The notes under the pieces were generated by a model that saw nothing but the letters and a program-made list of their open reading frames with translations, searched no databases and was not told where the DNA came from. DNA of 11,741 nucleotides from an uncultured bacterium (GTDB lineage: Bacteria > Actinomycetota > Coriobacteriia > Coriobacteriales > Coriobacteriaceae): contig CAJMMA010000059.1 of the NCBI GenBank assembly GCA_905214435.1, positions 1 through 11,741 on the forward strand, in the 5' to 3' direction. The position numbers and the translations under genes were made by a program. This document shows positions 1-5,963 of the stretch, in pieces (position 1 is the stretch's first letter; each line of letters starts with the position of its first letter).

Positions 1-908
1 GCCTCGCGGAGCCAGGGGGCCAGCTGCTCGGGGTGACCCTGCAGGTAGCCTTTAAGCTCGGACGGGGCCACGCGGCGCACTTCCGAGATCTCCTCTTGGT
101 TGATATGCAGCTCGCTCGGCTCAACATGGGCAAGGTAGACCTCGCACCATTCGCACTCGCAGCGGCCGTCGCCGTGGTCCTCGCGGTACACCACGTGTCC
201 GAGGTGCTTGAGCTGATCGGGCTCGCGCGTGATGCCAAGCTCTTCGTTGATGCGACGTGCCGTGGCGGCCGCGACGTCTTCCCCGGGGAGCGGATGGCCG
301 GCACAGCTATCGGCCAGCACCCCGCCCCACAGGCGTTTGAGCGGACTGCGACGACAGAGCAGCAGGCGCGCGTCTTCGCCCTGGCCCTCGACCAGAAGCG
401 TCAGAAATGCCTGATGCAGGATTCCCTCGCCGGTATGGGCCTCGATGCGGTCGACGGGGCCAAGCGCCTCGCCGGTCGCGGCATCGACCGCCACGACCTC
501 GGCGCCTGCGCCGCCCTCATCCCAGCCGGCGCGCAGAATGCGGGCTGCGGCCTCCTCGAGCGCGGCGATGAGTTCCTTGGTGGTATCGAGCATGCGCCGC
601 AAGTCGTCCGCGGTCGCGTTCTCCACATGAAAACCCGTGCTTGCAACTACCGGCACGCCAAAGCGCGTGGCCAGCGCCGCCGCAATATCGTGCGCCGGGA
701 TCTCGTCTCGATGGCACGGAACGGCCAGGATGCTCACCGTCGCCGTACGGCCGGGCTCGGGGCGAGGAATGGCCTGCGCCGTGGCGCCCAGGTGCGCAAA
801 CTCCGGCGAGCAGGCGTACACCGCCATGCCTCGCGGCGTCACCGTCAACTGGGCCTCGAGCGCAAACTTGCCCTCGCCCACTACAACCTTTGTCGTGTGC
901 ATACCCAT
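1..908 (-). CDS. LpdD-like domain fused to type 1 IPP isomerase-like Nudix domain (3' end outside window)
   Basis: The minus frame is open from ATG at 908 to the left edge (302 codons, no stop seen). AGGAG at 914-918 lies 5 nt upstream; a second ATG at 902 is possible. Residues about 5-122 resemble the prenylated-flavin chaperone LpdD family: HLGA at 39-42, PRP at 48-50, CHRDE at 65-69, GFHVENAT at 92-99. Residues about 140-302 match the type 1 isopentenyl-diphosphate isomerase/Nudix fold. Aligned to E. coli Idi from memory, the metal ligands are kept: H158 and H165 (spacing as H25/H32), H205 in AGHP, E224 in ELG, E251 and E253. Y241 matches Y104. The catalytic Cys67 position is A203, with a Cys one residue earlier (C202). 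Isomerases interconvert IPP and DMAPP; LpdD-type proteins assist UbiD-type decarboxylases or their prenylated FMN. Actual activity is uncertain: isomerase, or prenyl-pyrophosphate hydrolase. No UbiD or UbiX gene is in the window. Confidence 0.75.
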   Translation of the reverse strand, partial: MGMHTTKVVVGEGKFALEAQLTVTPRGMAVYACSPEFAHLGATAQAIPRPEPGRTATVSILAVPCHRDEIPAHDIAAALATRFGVPVVASTGFHVENATADDLRRMLDTTKELIAALEEAAARILRAGWDEGGAGAEVVAVDAATGEALGPVDRIEAHTGEGILHQAFLTLLVEGQGEDARLLLCRRSPLKRLWGGVLADSCAGHPLPGEDVAAATARRINEELGITREPDQLKHLGHVVYREDHGDGRCECEWCEVYLAHVEPSELHINQEEISEVRRVAPSELKGYLQGHPEQLAPWLRE

Positions 909-949
909 GGGATCTCCTGTCGCCCGCAATGTACCTGAGACCATCTTCG

Positions 950-970
950 CCTGTATTGCGACTATACAGG
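950..970. promoter_or_regulatory. Perfect 7-bp inverted repeat overlapping the -10 box (candidate operator)
   Basis: CCTGTAT at 950-956 and ATACAGG at 964-970 are exact reverse complements with a 7-nt spacer. The element covers the predicted -10 and start site of the minus-strand fusion gene and lies in the divergent gap to the MFS gene. That is where a dimeric repressor would act. The regulator is unknown; no regulator gene adjoins it. Confidence 0.4.
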
Positions 971-989
971 CAAGCGCAGCCTGCGACAA
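961..989 (-). promoter_or_regulatory. Predicted sigma-70 type promoter of the LpdD-Idi fusion gene
   Basis: On the minus strand TTGTCG (984-989, 4/6 to TTGACA) lies 17 nt before TATAGT (961-966, 5/6 to TATAAT). Transcription would start near 954, giving a leader of about 45 nt before the AGGAG and the ATG at 908. Spacing and -10 quality are good. No start site is demonstrated. Confidence 0.5.
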
Positions 990-1057
990 AGGAGGCAGGC
1001 ACCTGACACATTCTGTTAGAGTTGCAGGGATTGAATCCCGCTTATTCATGCGACATT

Positions 1058-1072
1058 GGAGTGACAACCTTG
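1058..1072 (+). promoter_or_regulatory. GGAG ribosome-binding site that selects a TTG start for the MFS gene
   Basis: GGAG at 1058-1061 is 8 nt before TTG at 1070. The frame is open back to TTG 1022 and contains GTG 1061, but neither of those has a Shine-Dalgarno-like sequence at a workable distance. Confidence 0.5.
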
Positions 1073-2323
1073 ACCGCCGCAACCACGCCTAAAAGTAAGT
1101 CAACCGCCGCCGCGCTCTCCCCCGCGCGCACCAGGCTCTGCCTGGCGCTGCTCGTGCTGCTGGGATTCTCGCTCGGCTGCTCCGAGTTCGTGGTCATCGG
1201 CATCGAAAGTGACTTGGCGACGGAACTCGGCATATCGCTTGCCGCTGCGGGCCAGCTCATCAGCGTTTTTGCACTGGTCTACGCCATCGCGACGCCGGTG
1301 CTTGCGCTCAGCACGGGGCGCTTCCGTCGTTACCAGCTGCTCGTGTGCTACAGCATTATCTTTGTGCTCGGCAATCTGGTCATGGCGTTGGCGCCCAACT
1401 TCCAGGTACTGTTTATCTCGCGCATTGTCCTGGGATCCGTCTCGGGCGCACTGCTCGCCGTGGGCGTGACGTACATCCCCGAGCTGCTGTCCCCGCAGCA
1501 AACTTCGCTTGCCATCTCGGTGGTATATGGTGCGTTTTCCGTGGCAATGGTCTTTGTCACTTCGATCGGCAAGTTTGTGGCCGACACGCTCGACTGGCAC
1601 GTTGCCATGTACGGCACGCTGGCCTTTGCCGTTCTGATCTGCGCCGCGCTCGTGGTGTTTATGCCGCGCGCCGGACAGACCGATGAGCCCGCTACCTTTC
1701 GCGAGCAGGCGGGGCTTCTACGCGAACCGAGCATCATCACCGGCATGCTCATCTTCTTGTTTGGCGTAGGCTCGGTCTATGTGTTCTACGGCTACGTGAC
1801 GCCTTATCTTGAGCAGGTGCTGGGCATGGGTACCGTTCAGGCAAGCACCACGCTCATGGCCTACGGCGTGTTCTGCCTGATCTCGAACATCCTGGGCGGA
1901 TGGATCGATGCGCGCTTTGGCATGAAGGCGCTGCTTGCGACGTTTGTGCTGCAGGCTGTGGCGTTACTCGGGTTGTTTGCTGTGGGCGGCACTATGCCGC
2001 TCGCGCTGGTCTTTGTCTTTAGCCTGGCGATGCTCATGTACCTGTTCTCGGTCTCATGCATCACGCACTTTATGGACGTGGCACGCAGCCGCCATCCCAA
2101 GTCGATGGTACTCGCAAGTTCGGTTGAGCCCATGGCGTTTAACGTCGGTATCTCGTTTGGCACCGCAGTGGGCGGCGCCGTGGTAAACGGAATTGGCATT
2201 GCGTACGTGGGTGCCGTGGGCGCTGCGTTCTCGCTCGTAGCCTGGGCGCTTGCGCTAGTGACGATCAAGCTCGCCCGCTGGGAGCGCCGTCGTCAATCAG
2301 CACAGCCCCGGATGCAGGCATAG
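1070..2323 (+). CDS. MFS permease, DHA1 family (AraJ/YdhP-like efflux type)
   Basis: Predicted 417-residue inner-membrane secondary transporter with about 12 hydrophobic segments, the usual length for MFS_1 proteins. Visible family marks are the loop 2-3 motif A remnant (TGRFRRY), a TM4 motif of the RxxxG type (RIVLGSVSGALLAVG), and the repeated motif A in the loop between the two halves (GGWIDARFGMK). The early GCSEFVVIGI segment is typical of the AraJ/YdhP/Cml efflux branch, which exports sugars, drugs or amphipathic metabolites by proton antiport. The substrate cannot be read from sequence. The first 20 or so residues are polar and Thr/Ala/Lys-rich, then TM1 begins. The TTG start at 1070 is preferred because of its upstream GGAG. 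The gene diverges from the fusion gene and stands alone, with no clear -35/-10 pair and no clear terminator downstream. Confidence 0.85.
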   Translation: MTAATTPKSKSTAAALSPARTRLCLALLVLLGFSLGCSEFVVIGIESDLATELGISLAAAGQLISVFALVYAIATPVLALSTGRFRRYQLLVCYSIIFVLGNLVMALAPNFQVLFISRIVLGSVSGALLAVGVTYIPELLSPQQTSLAISVVYGAFSVAMVFVTSIGKFVADTLDWHVAMYGTLAFAVLICAALVVFMPRAGQTDEPATFREQAGLLREPSIITGMLIFLFGVGSVYVFYGYVTPYLEQVLGMGTVQASTTLMAYGVFCLISNILGGWIDARFGMKALLATFVLQAVALLGLFAVGGTMPLALVFVFSLAMLMYLFSVSCITHFMDVARSRHPKSMVLASSVEPMAFNVGISFGTAVGGAVVNGIGIAYVGAVGAAFSLVAWALALVTIKLARWERRRQSAQPRMQA

Positions 2324-2410
2324 GGACGAACACAGCCCAAGGTGGCGAGCAACCAGTGAAAACCGTCCCATACTAGTAGTGTTTATCCGCCTGCAAGCTC
2401 CGGCAGTGCA

Positions 2411-2505
2411 ATTTCGTGTATTTCAGATACACGCTTTTCTACGATTTCGTGTATTTTAAGTACACGAAATCGTACTAAACTATGTATCTGAAGTACACGA
2501 AATCG
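2411..2505. promoter_or_regulatory. Three palindromic operators in a 33-bp phased array upstream of the ATPase gene
   Basis: Three related sites of the form GTGTA-N7-TACAC, flanked by CGATTT/AAATCG, fill the leader. Site A (2411-2433) has CGTGTAT and ATACACG around 5 nt. Site B (2442-2472) has perfect 12-bp arms, CGATTTCGTGTA and TACACGAAATCG, around 7 nt. Site C (2482-2505) has ATGTA/TACAC with the AAATCG flank only on the right. Their centres are 2424, 2457 and 2490, exactly 33 bp apart. Site C ends just before the ribosome-binding site. This layout suggests cooperative repression of the downstream gene. No promoter boxes stand out between the sites. Confidence 0.6.
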
Positions 2506-2518
2506 GAAAGGTGGCCCC

Positions 2519-3889
2519 ATGCGCAGATCAATCGAATCCGTTATCGAATCATGGGCGACAAAGGACGCCTCACGCCCCCTCCTCATCCGTGGTGCGCGAC
2601 GCGTAGGCAAAACGTACGCTGCCGAGGAAATCGGCAGGCGAATCGCCGGCGATGCGTTTGTCAAACTCGACTTTCAGACCGATCTTGAACTGATTGCTCC
2701 GCTGTTCGACTGTCCCACCGACGACGTTGACACCATCGTGGCGCGAATTTCAGACTATAAACGCACCCCCATTCGCAAGGAAACCGCCTTCATCCTGTTT
2801 GACGAGGTGCAGCTCTGCGAACGGGCGCTCAACTCGCTTCGCTTTTTCTCGGGTTCGGGCTGGCGCATATGCGCGACCGGCAGCCAACTCGGTGTCGCCA
2901 CGCGCAAGCGCAAGTTGCCTTTTCCCAGCGGCGTTCGTCAAGAGACCATGCATCCCATGTCGTTCGAGGAGTTTCTCTGGGCGCTCGATGAGGAGCAGAT
3001 GGCCGATGCTGTTCGTACCCACGCCGGCACGCTCGATGCTTACGCCGCGCACCAAGCCGCGCTCAGCCTGTTTCATCGATACCAGGTCGTAGGCGGCATG
3101 CCCGCCGCCGTCAACGCATATCGCAAGACGTTATCCATCGAAGACGCGCGCGTCGAGCAGCGCGAAATCGACGAGACCTACACCGCCGATATGACCGACC
3201 CCGAAAACGGGATCAGTGGCGTGGCGGCGCGCAAGGTATGGCGCTCCATTCCGTCCCAGTTGCTGAGATCGTCCACAAAGAAATTCAAGTACTCCGAGGT
3301 CGAACGCGGAGGCCGTCGCGCCAAGCTTATCGAGCCGCTCGACTGGCTCGAAGGCGCCGCCATCATATCGGTCAACAACCTGACCGAAGGCATCGAACCT
3401 CCCCTCGTTCCCTTCGACGACGAAGACGGAAGTTTCTTTAAGGTCTATCTTCTCGATACGGGCCTCATGTTCTACAAACTCGGTATCAACCCGCGGCTCT
3501 GGCTCGACCTCAAAGAGGATTCCGCCATAGCACTGTCTTCCGACTTTCGAGGTGCCCTGGCCGAAAACTCGGTCATGCAGGCATTTTCGAGCAATGGTTT
3601 GCGGACGTACTATTGGGTGCCGCCGTCGTCTTGGAAGACGAGCGGTGAGCTCGATTTTCTACTTCAGACCGACCGTATGGAAATTGTGCCCGTCGAGGTA
3701 AAGTCCGCACGCAACGTGCGCGCAAGAACCCTCGGGTCGTTTATGGACAAAGCCCGGTCGCCATATGCCTACATTTTGTCCGAGAACAATTTTGCCCGCA
3801 GCGAAACTGATGACGGGCGCGAGCTGCGCCACCTCCCCTTGTACGCAGCGGGTTTTATCGGAGCAAACTGTCTCAAGGGCAGCCTGTAA
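2519..3889 (+). CDS. AAA_14/DUF4143 family ATPase
   Basis: A 456-residue cytoplasmic protein of the COG1373 type. The N-terminal AAA+ domain has Walker A GARRVGKT (residues 25-32), Walker B FILFDE (91-96) and a TGS sensor-like stretch (120-122). The C-terminal DUF4143 half keeps a PD-(D/E)xK-like pattern: E349 in ALAEN, D379 in GELDFLL, then E393 and K395 in PVEVKSA. That resembles a restriction-nuclease fold, though many family members have no shown nuclease activity. The function of these ATPases is largely unknown; they are very common in gut anaerobes and variable between strains. Start ATG 2519 has AAAGG at 2507-2511. A three-palindrome array immediately upstream suggests tight, possibly self-linked control. 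The phosphatase gene begins 33 nt downstream and is probably cotranscribed. Confidence 0.85.
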   Translation: MRRSIESVIESWATKDASRPLLIRGARRVGKTYAAEEIGRRIAGDAFVKLDFQTDLELIAPLFDCPTDDVDTIVARISDYKRTPIRKETAFILFDEVQLCERALNSLRFFSGSGWRICATGSQLGVATRKRKLPFPSGVRQETMHPMSFEEFLWALDEEQMADAVRTHAGTLDAYAAHQAALSLFHRYQVVGGMPAAVNAYRKTLSIEDARVEQREIDETYTADMTDPENGISGVAARKVWRSIPSQLLRSSTKKFKYSEVERGGRRAKLIEPLDWLEGAAIISVNNLTEGIEPPLVPFDDEDGSFFKVYLLDTGLMFYKLGINPRLWLDLKEDSAIALSSDFRGALAENSVMQAFSSNGLRTYYWVPPSSWKTSGELDFLLQTDRMEIVPVEVKSARNVRARTLGSFMDKARSPYAYILSENNFARSETDDGRELRHLPLYAAGFIGANCLKGSL

Positions 3890-3922
3890 GCCCCGCGCGA
3901 CCGCCCAGAAAGGAAACCGCTC

Positions 3923-4369
3923 ATGCAACGCATTCTTTTTATCTGCTGTGGAAATATCTGTCGCTCGACGATGGCTGAGTCCGTGTTTACCGAGCTAGCG
4001 CGCCGCGCTGGACGCGCGGGCGAGTTTGTCATCGATTCTGCAGCAACCTCAACCGAAGAGATCGGCAACCCGCCGCATCATGGCACGGTCGCCAAGCTGC
4101 GCGAAGTCAGGATTCCCGTCGTCGCACATCGCGCACGTCAGGTGCGGCGCGCGGAGTATGGCAACTGGGATCGCATTGTCTATATGGATGCTGAGAACGC
4201 GCGCGGTCTGCGTCGCATCTTTGACGACGACCCCGACGGCAAGATTACGCGCTTGCTCGATTGGACCGAGCGCCCCGGCGACGTGGCCGATCCCTGGTAC
4301 ACCGGCAACTTCGATGCCACCTACCGCGACGTGCTCGCCGGTTGCACCGCTATGCTCGAGCAGCTGTAA
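3923..4369 (+). CDS. Low-molecular-weight protein tyrosine phosphatase
   Basis: A 148-residue cytoplasmic enzyme of the LMWPc family, full length for the family. The phosphate-binding loop CX5R is at the N-terminus (C8-C9-G-N-I-C-R14-S15), with C8 as nucleophile and R14 binding phosphate. The general acid is D123 in DPWY (123-126). Isoleucine at position 12 fits tyrosine rather than arginine phosphatases, which carry Thr there (YwlE type). The residue after CRS is Thr16 where most members have Pro. Start ATG 3923 has AAGGA at 3910-3914, 8 nt upstream. Likely roles are phosphotyrosine signalling or removal of phosphate from a kinase or polysaccharide regulator, but no partner kinase is visible. 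The 33-nt gap from the ATPase gene suggests one transcript. Confidence 0.88.
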   Translation: MQRILFICCGNICRSTMAESVFTELARRAGRAGEFVIDSAATSTEEIGNPPHHGTVAKLREVRIPVVAHRARQVRRAEYGNWDRIVYMDAENARGLRRIFDDDPDGKITRLLDWTERPGDVADPWYTGNFDATYRDVLAGCTAMLEQL

Positions 4370-4371
4370 TC

Positions 4372-4417
4372 GATGAAATGCAGAGTTTTTAGAGCCACAA
4401 ATCGGATGAAATGCAGA
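4372..4417 (+). repeat. Direct repeat GATGAAATGCAGA, two copies 33 bp apart
   Basis: GATGAAATGCAGA occurs at 4372-4384 and again at 4405-4417, starting 3 nt after the phosphatase stop codon. Each copy is followed by an A/T-rich run. It could be a small intergenic repeat family or part of the 3' end of the phosphatase transcript. No ORF in this stretch is convincing. Confidence 0.5.
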
Positions 4418-4501
4418 AATTTGACCTTACTCGCACGCAGGACAACGACGATAACGCCTAAGCACGGGCATAAACGAGATCGGGATTCCCATATACAAAT
4501 C

Positions 4502-4593
4502 GAGCGTGGATTTTCTCCCACTTTGAGCGCGAAATTGCGTCCAAAACGGGAAAAATCCACGCTCATTATCTCGGCGGGAGAAAATCCTCGCTC
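4502..4593. repeat. Three copies of an 18-bp element forming a long hairpin in a convergent intergenic region
   Basis: GAGCGTGGATTTTCTCCC (4502-4519) recurs inverted at 4547-4564 (about 15/18 matching) and at 4576-4593 (17/18). Copies 1 and 2, with imperfectly paired sequence between them, make a 63-nt near-palindrome centred near 4533. Copy 1 could instead pair with copy 3. The block lies between convergent genes and ends 2 nt before the stop codon of the TIGR04076-type gene. It could serve as a two-way terminator or be a non-coding palindromic repeat (REP or MITE-like). No transposase is nearby. Confidence 0.55.
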
Positions 4594-4595
4594 GA

Positions 4596-4925
4596 CTACT
4601 CGTCGACGATCTCGGCGAGCCAGACGTTCAATGTATCGACCTCGGGGCAGCAGAACTTTGCCGTGCCGGGCTCGTTGCCGGGCACGGTTCCGCCGTAACG
4701 CAAGATGTCAATGTAAGGAAAGCCCACATGGCAGGCCATAGCGCACATCTTGCCGCGGTCTCGGTCAAAGTCAAAGACATCGCCTGGCTTGTGACCATGA
4801 TGGCAGCGGCACGTTCCCAACTGGTCCACGCAGCTAATGCGGATACGCGGACGCTTGCCACGCGGCGCGCCGAGCGGCTTGCTCTCGCCTGCAGGCTTGG
4901 CGCCGCCCTCGTCAGCGTTACTCAT
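4596..4925 (-). CDS. Small Cys-rich TIGR04076-type protein
   Basis: A 109-residue soluble protein with a polar N-terminus (residues 1-30, Lys/Pro/Gly-rich) and a compact C-terminal domain. That domain holds the ordered pattern CRCHHGHKPGDVF, GKMCAMACHVGFPYIDILRYGG and CCPE. This matches my recollection of TIGR04076 proteins (C..GH..GD.F ... C.......P....LRYGG ... CPD). The function of that family is unknown; seven Cys and several His residues suggest metal or cofactor binding. The start chosen is ATG 4925. A TTG lies two codons upstream. The ATG overlaps the pyridoxal kinase stop by 8 nt (ATGAGTAA), so translation is likely coupled. Weakest point: family assignment is from pattern memory. Confidence 0.7.
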   Translation of the reverse strand: MSNADEGGAKPAGESKPLGAPRGKRPRIRISCVDQLGTCRCHHGHKPGDVFDFDRDRGKMCAMACHVGFPYIDILRYGGTVPGNEPGTAKFCCPEVDTLNVWLAEIVDE

Positions 4926-5742
4926 GGTCAATCACATCCAGGCAGGCCTCGATGGGAAGGCCAGCCGACTTGTCCTCTTGGTCGGCATTGCGCTCGATAA
5001 GCTCGGCCACCACACGCATGGCATCGGCCGTGGCACGCTGGAGGCTCCAACCGTTCATCACGCGGCCCATGAGCACGGCCGAGAACGTATCGCCCGTACC
5101 CGGGAAGTACACCGGGATCAGCTCAAACGGAATCTCAAAGTATTCCCCCGCCACATGGTCGTAGCCGATGACGGCACTCGCCCCATCGACCTTCGCACTC
5201 GTAATGACAACCGACTTGGTGCCCAACGCGAGCATGGCGTCCACGAGCGTGCGGGCCTCATCGGCCGTAATCTCTTCGGCGATAGGCGTATCGGTGAGCA
5301 GGCACGCCTCGGTATAGTTGGGCACCGCGTAGTCGGCGCACTCGACCAAGCTGCGCATGAGTCCGATGGTCGACTCGGGCACGCCGGCATAGAGCTTGCC
5401 GTTATCGCCCATGATGGGATCGACGAACACCCTGGTGCCCTTTTGAGCGCGGCGGTGGCAAAAGTCCGAGATGATGCGCGTCTCCTCCTCGGTCACGATA
5501 AAGCCGGTCGAGATAGCATCAAATTCAAAGCCGAGCTCCTCCCAGATAGCGAGGCTCTGGCGCACGTACTCCGTGGTGTCGTGAATGTAGAACTTGGGAT
5601 AGTTGAGCGTATCGGAAACGAGCGCCGTCGGCAGGTTGTGGATGCGATAGCCCATGTGCGACAGTACCGGCAGCATGGCCGAGAGCGCGACCTTGCCGTA
5701 GCCGCACATATCGTTGATCAGCAGCAGCTGAGTGTTCTTCAT
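4918..5742 (-). CDS. pdxY: Pyridoxal/pyridoxamine kinase (PdxY/PdxK type)
   Basis: A 274-residue cytoplasmic ribokinase-fold enzyme that phosphorylates pyridoxal, pyridoxamine or pyridoxine with ATP in the vitamin B6 salvage pathway. Length and layout fit the family. The N-terminal substrate segment is NDMCGYGKVALSAMLP (residues 10-25), as in the pyridoxamine-kinase branch common in Gram-positive anaerobes. VDPIMGDNGKLY (107-118) is the conserved nucleotide/metal segment, and PGTGDTF (214-220) carries the anion hole with catalytic D218. Start ATG 5742 has an AAGGGGG ribosome-binding site just upstream on the minus strand. The gene overlaps the TIGR04076-type gene by 8 nt. A weak promoter candidate (TTGCAC, 17 nt, CATTAT) lies upstream in the gap to the Fic gene. 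ThiD-type pyrimidine kinase is less likely given the N-terminal motif. Confidence 0.87.
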   Translation of the reverse strand: MKNTQLLLINDMCGYGKVALSAMLPVLSHMGYRIHNLPTALVSDTLNYPKFYIHDTTEYVRQSLAIWEELGFEFDAISTGFIVTEEETRIISDFCHRRAQKGTRVFVDPIMGDNGKLYAGVPESTIGLMRSLVECADYAVPNYTEACLLTDTPIAEEITADEARTLVDAMLALGTKSVVITSAKVDGASAVIGYDHVAGEYFEIPFELIPVYFPGTGDTFSAVLMGRVMNGWSLQRATADAMRVVAELIERNADQEDKSAGLPIEACLDVIDHE

Positions 5743-5830
5743 GAGTGTCCCCCTTGGGTCGGGCGCGGCGCGATGTCGCCATAATGCGACTAAGTGTAGC
5801 GCAGTGCAATCTAAGTCTTGCCTTCGGATG

Positions 5831-5953
5831 TAAGACCAAGTTTGGGCGTAATTTTGTTCTTAGAGTTTTTCTGACGCTTCTTATTGCAGAAACTTGGCCT
5901 TAGAAGGCGCTATAAAATTCTAAGAACAAGTTTTGGCTCAAATTTGTTCTTAG
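5831..5953. promoter_or_regulatory. Operator array upstream of the Fic gene: five copies of a TAAGAACAAGTTT-type half-site
   Basis: Pair I: TAAGACCAAGTTT (5831-5843) faces AATTTTGTTCTTA (5850-5862). A lone inverted copy AAACTTGGCCTTA is at 5890-5902. Pair II: CTAAGAACAAGTTT (5920-5933) faces AAATTTGTTCTTAG (5940-5953), 13/14 matching. Both pairs span exactly 32 nt from TAAG to CTTA. TATAAAAT at 5911-5918 is a likely -10 box without a clear -35. Pair II would then cover the transcription start, and its last bases merge with the AGGA ribosome-binding site (5952-5955). This arrangement fits repression. Confidence 0.6.
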
Positions 5954-5963
5954 GACACTAACG

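Noticed and set aside
988..995. AAAGGAGG resembling a strong Shine-Dalgarno site
   Set aside because: No ATG, GTG or TTG lies at a usable distance downstream, and it overlaps the predicted promoter of the opposite gene. It also sits in the loop of a small GCCTGC/GCAGGC hairpin (979-1000), probably by chance.
33..1011. Plus-strand open frame 33-938 and minus frame 517-1011 over the fusion gene
   Set aside because: Both are shadows. The minus frame from 908 gives coherent LpdD and Nudix homology through to the edge and has a ribosome-binding site.
2411..2505. Short CRISPR-like array before the ATPase gene
   Set aside because: The units are palindromic operator sites with only 33-bp spacing and near-identical intervening positions, with no spacers of unique sequence and no cas genes.
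4321..4741. Short open frames 4321-4566 (minus) and 4373-4741 (plus) in the convergent gap
   Set aside because: They run through the repeat block, have biased low-complexity content and no good start signals.
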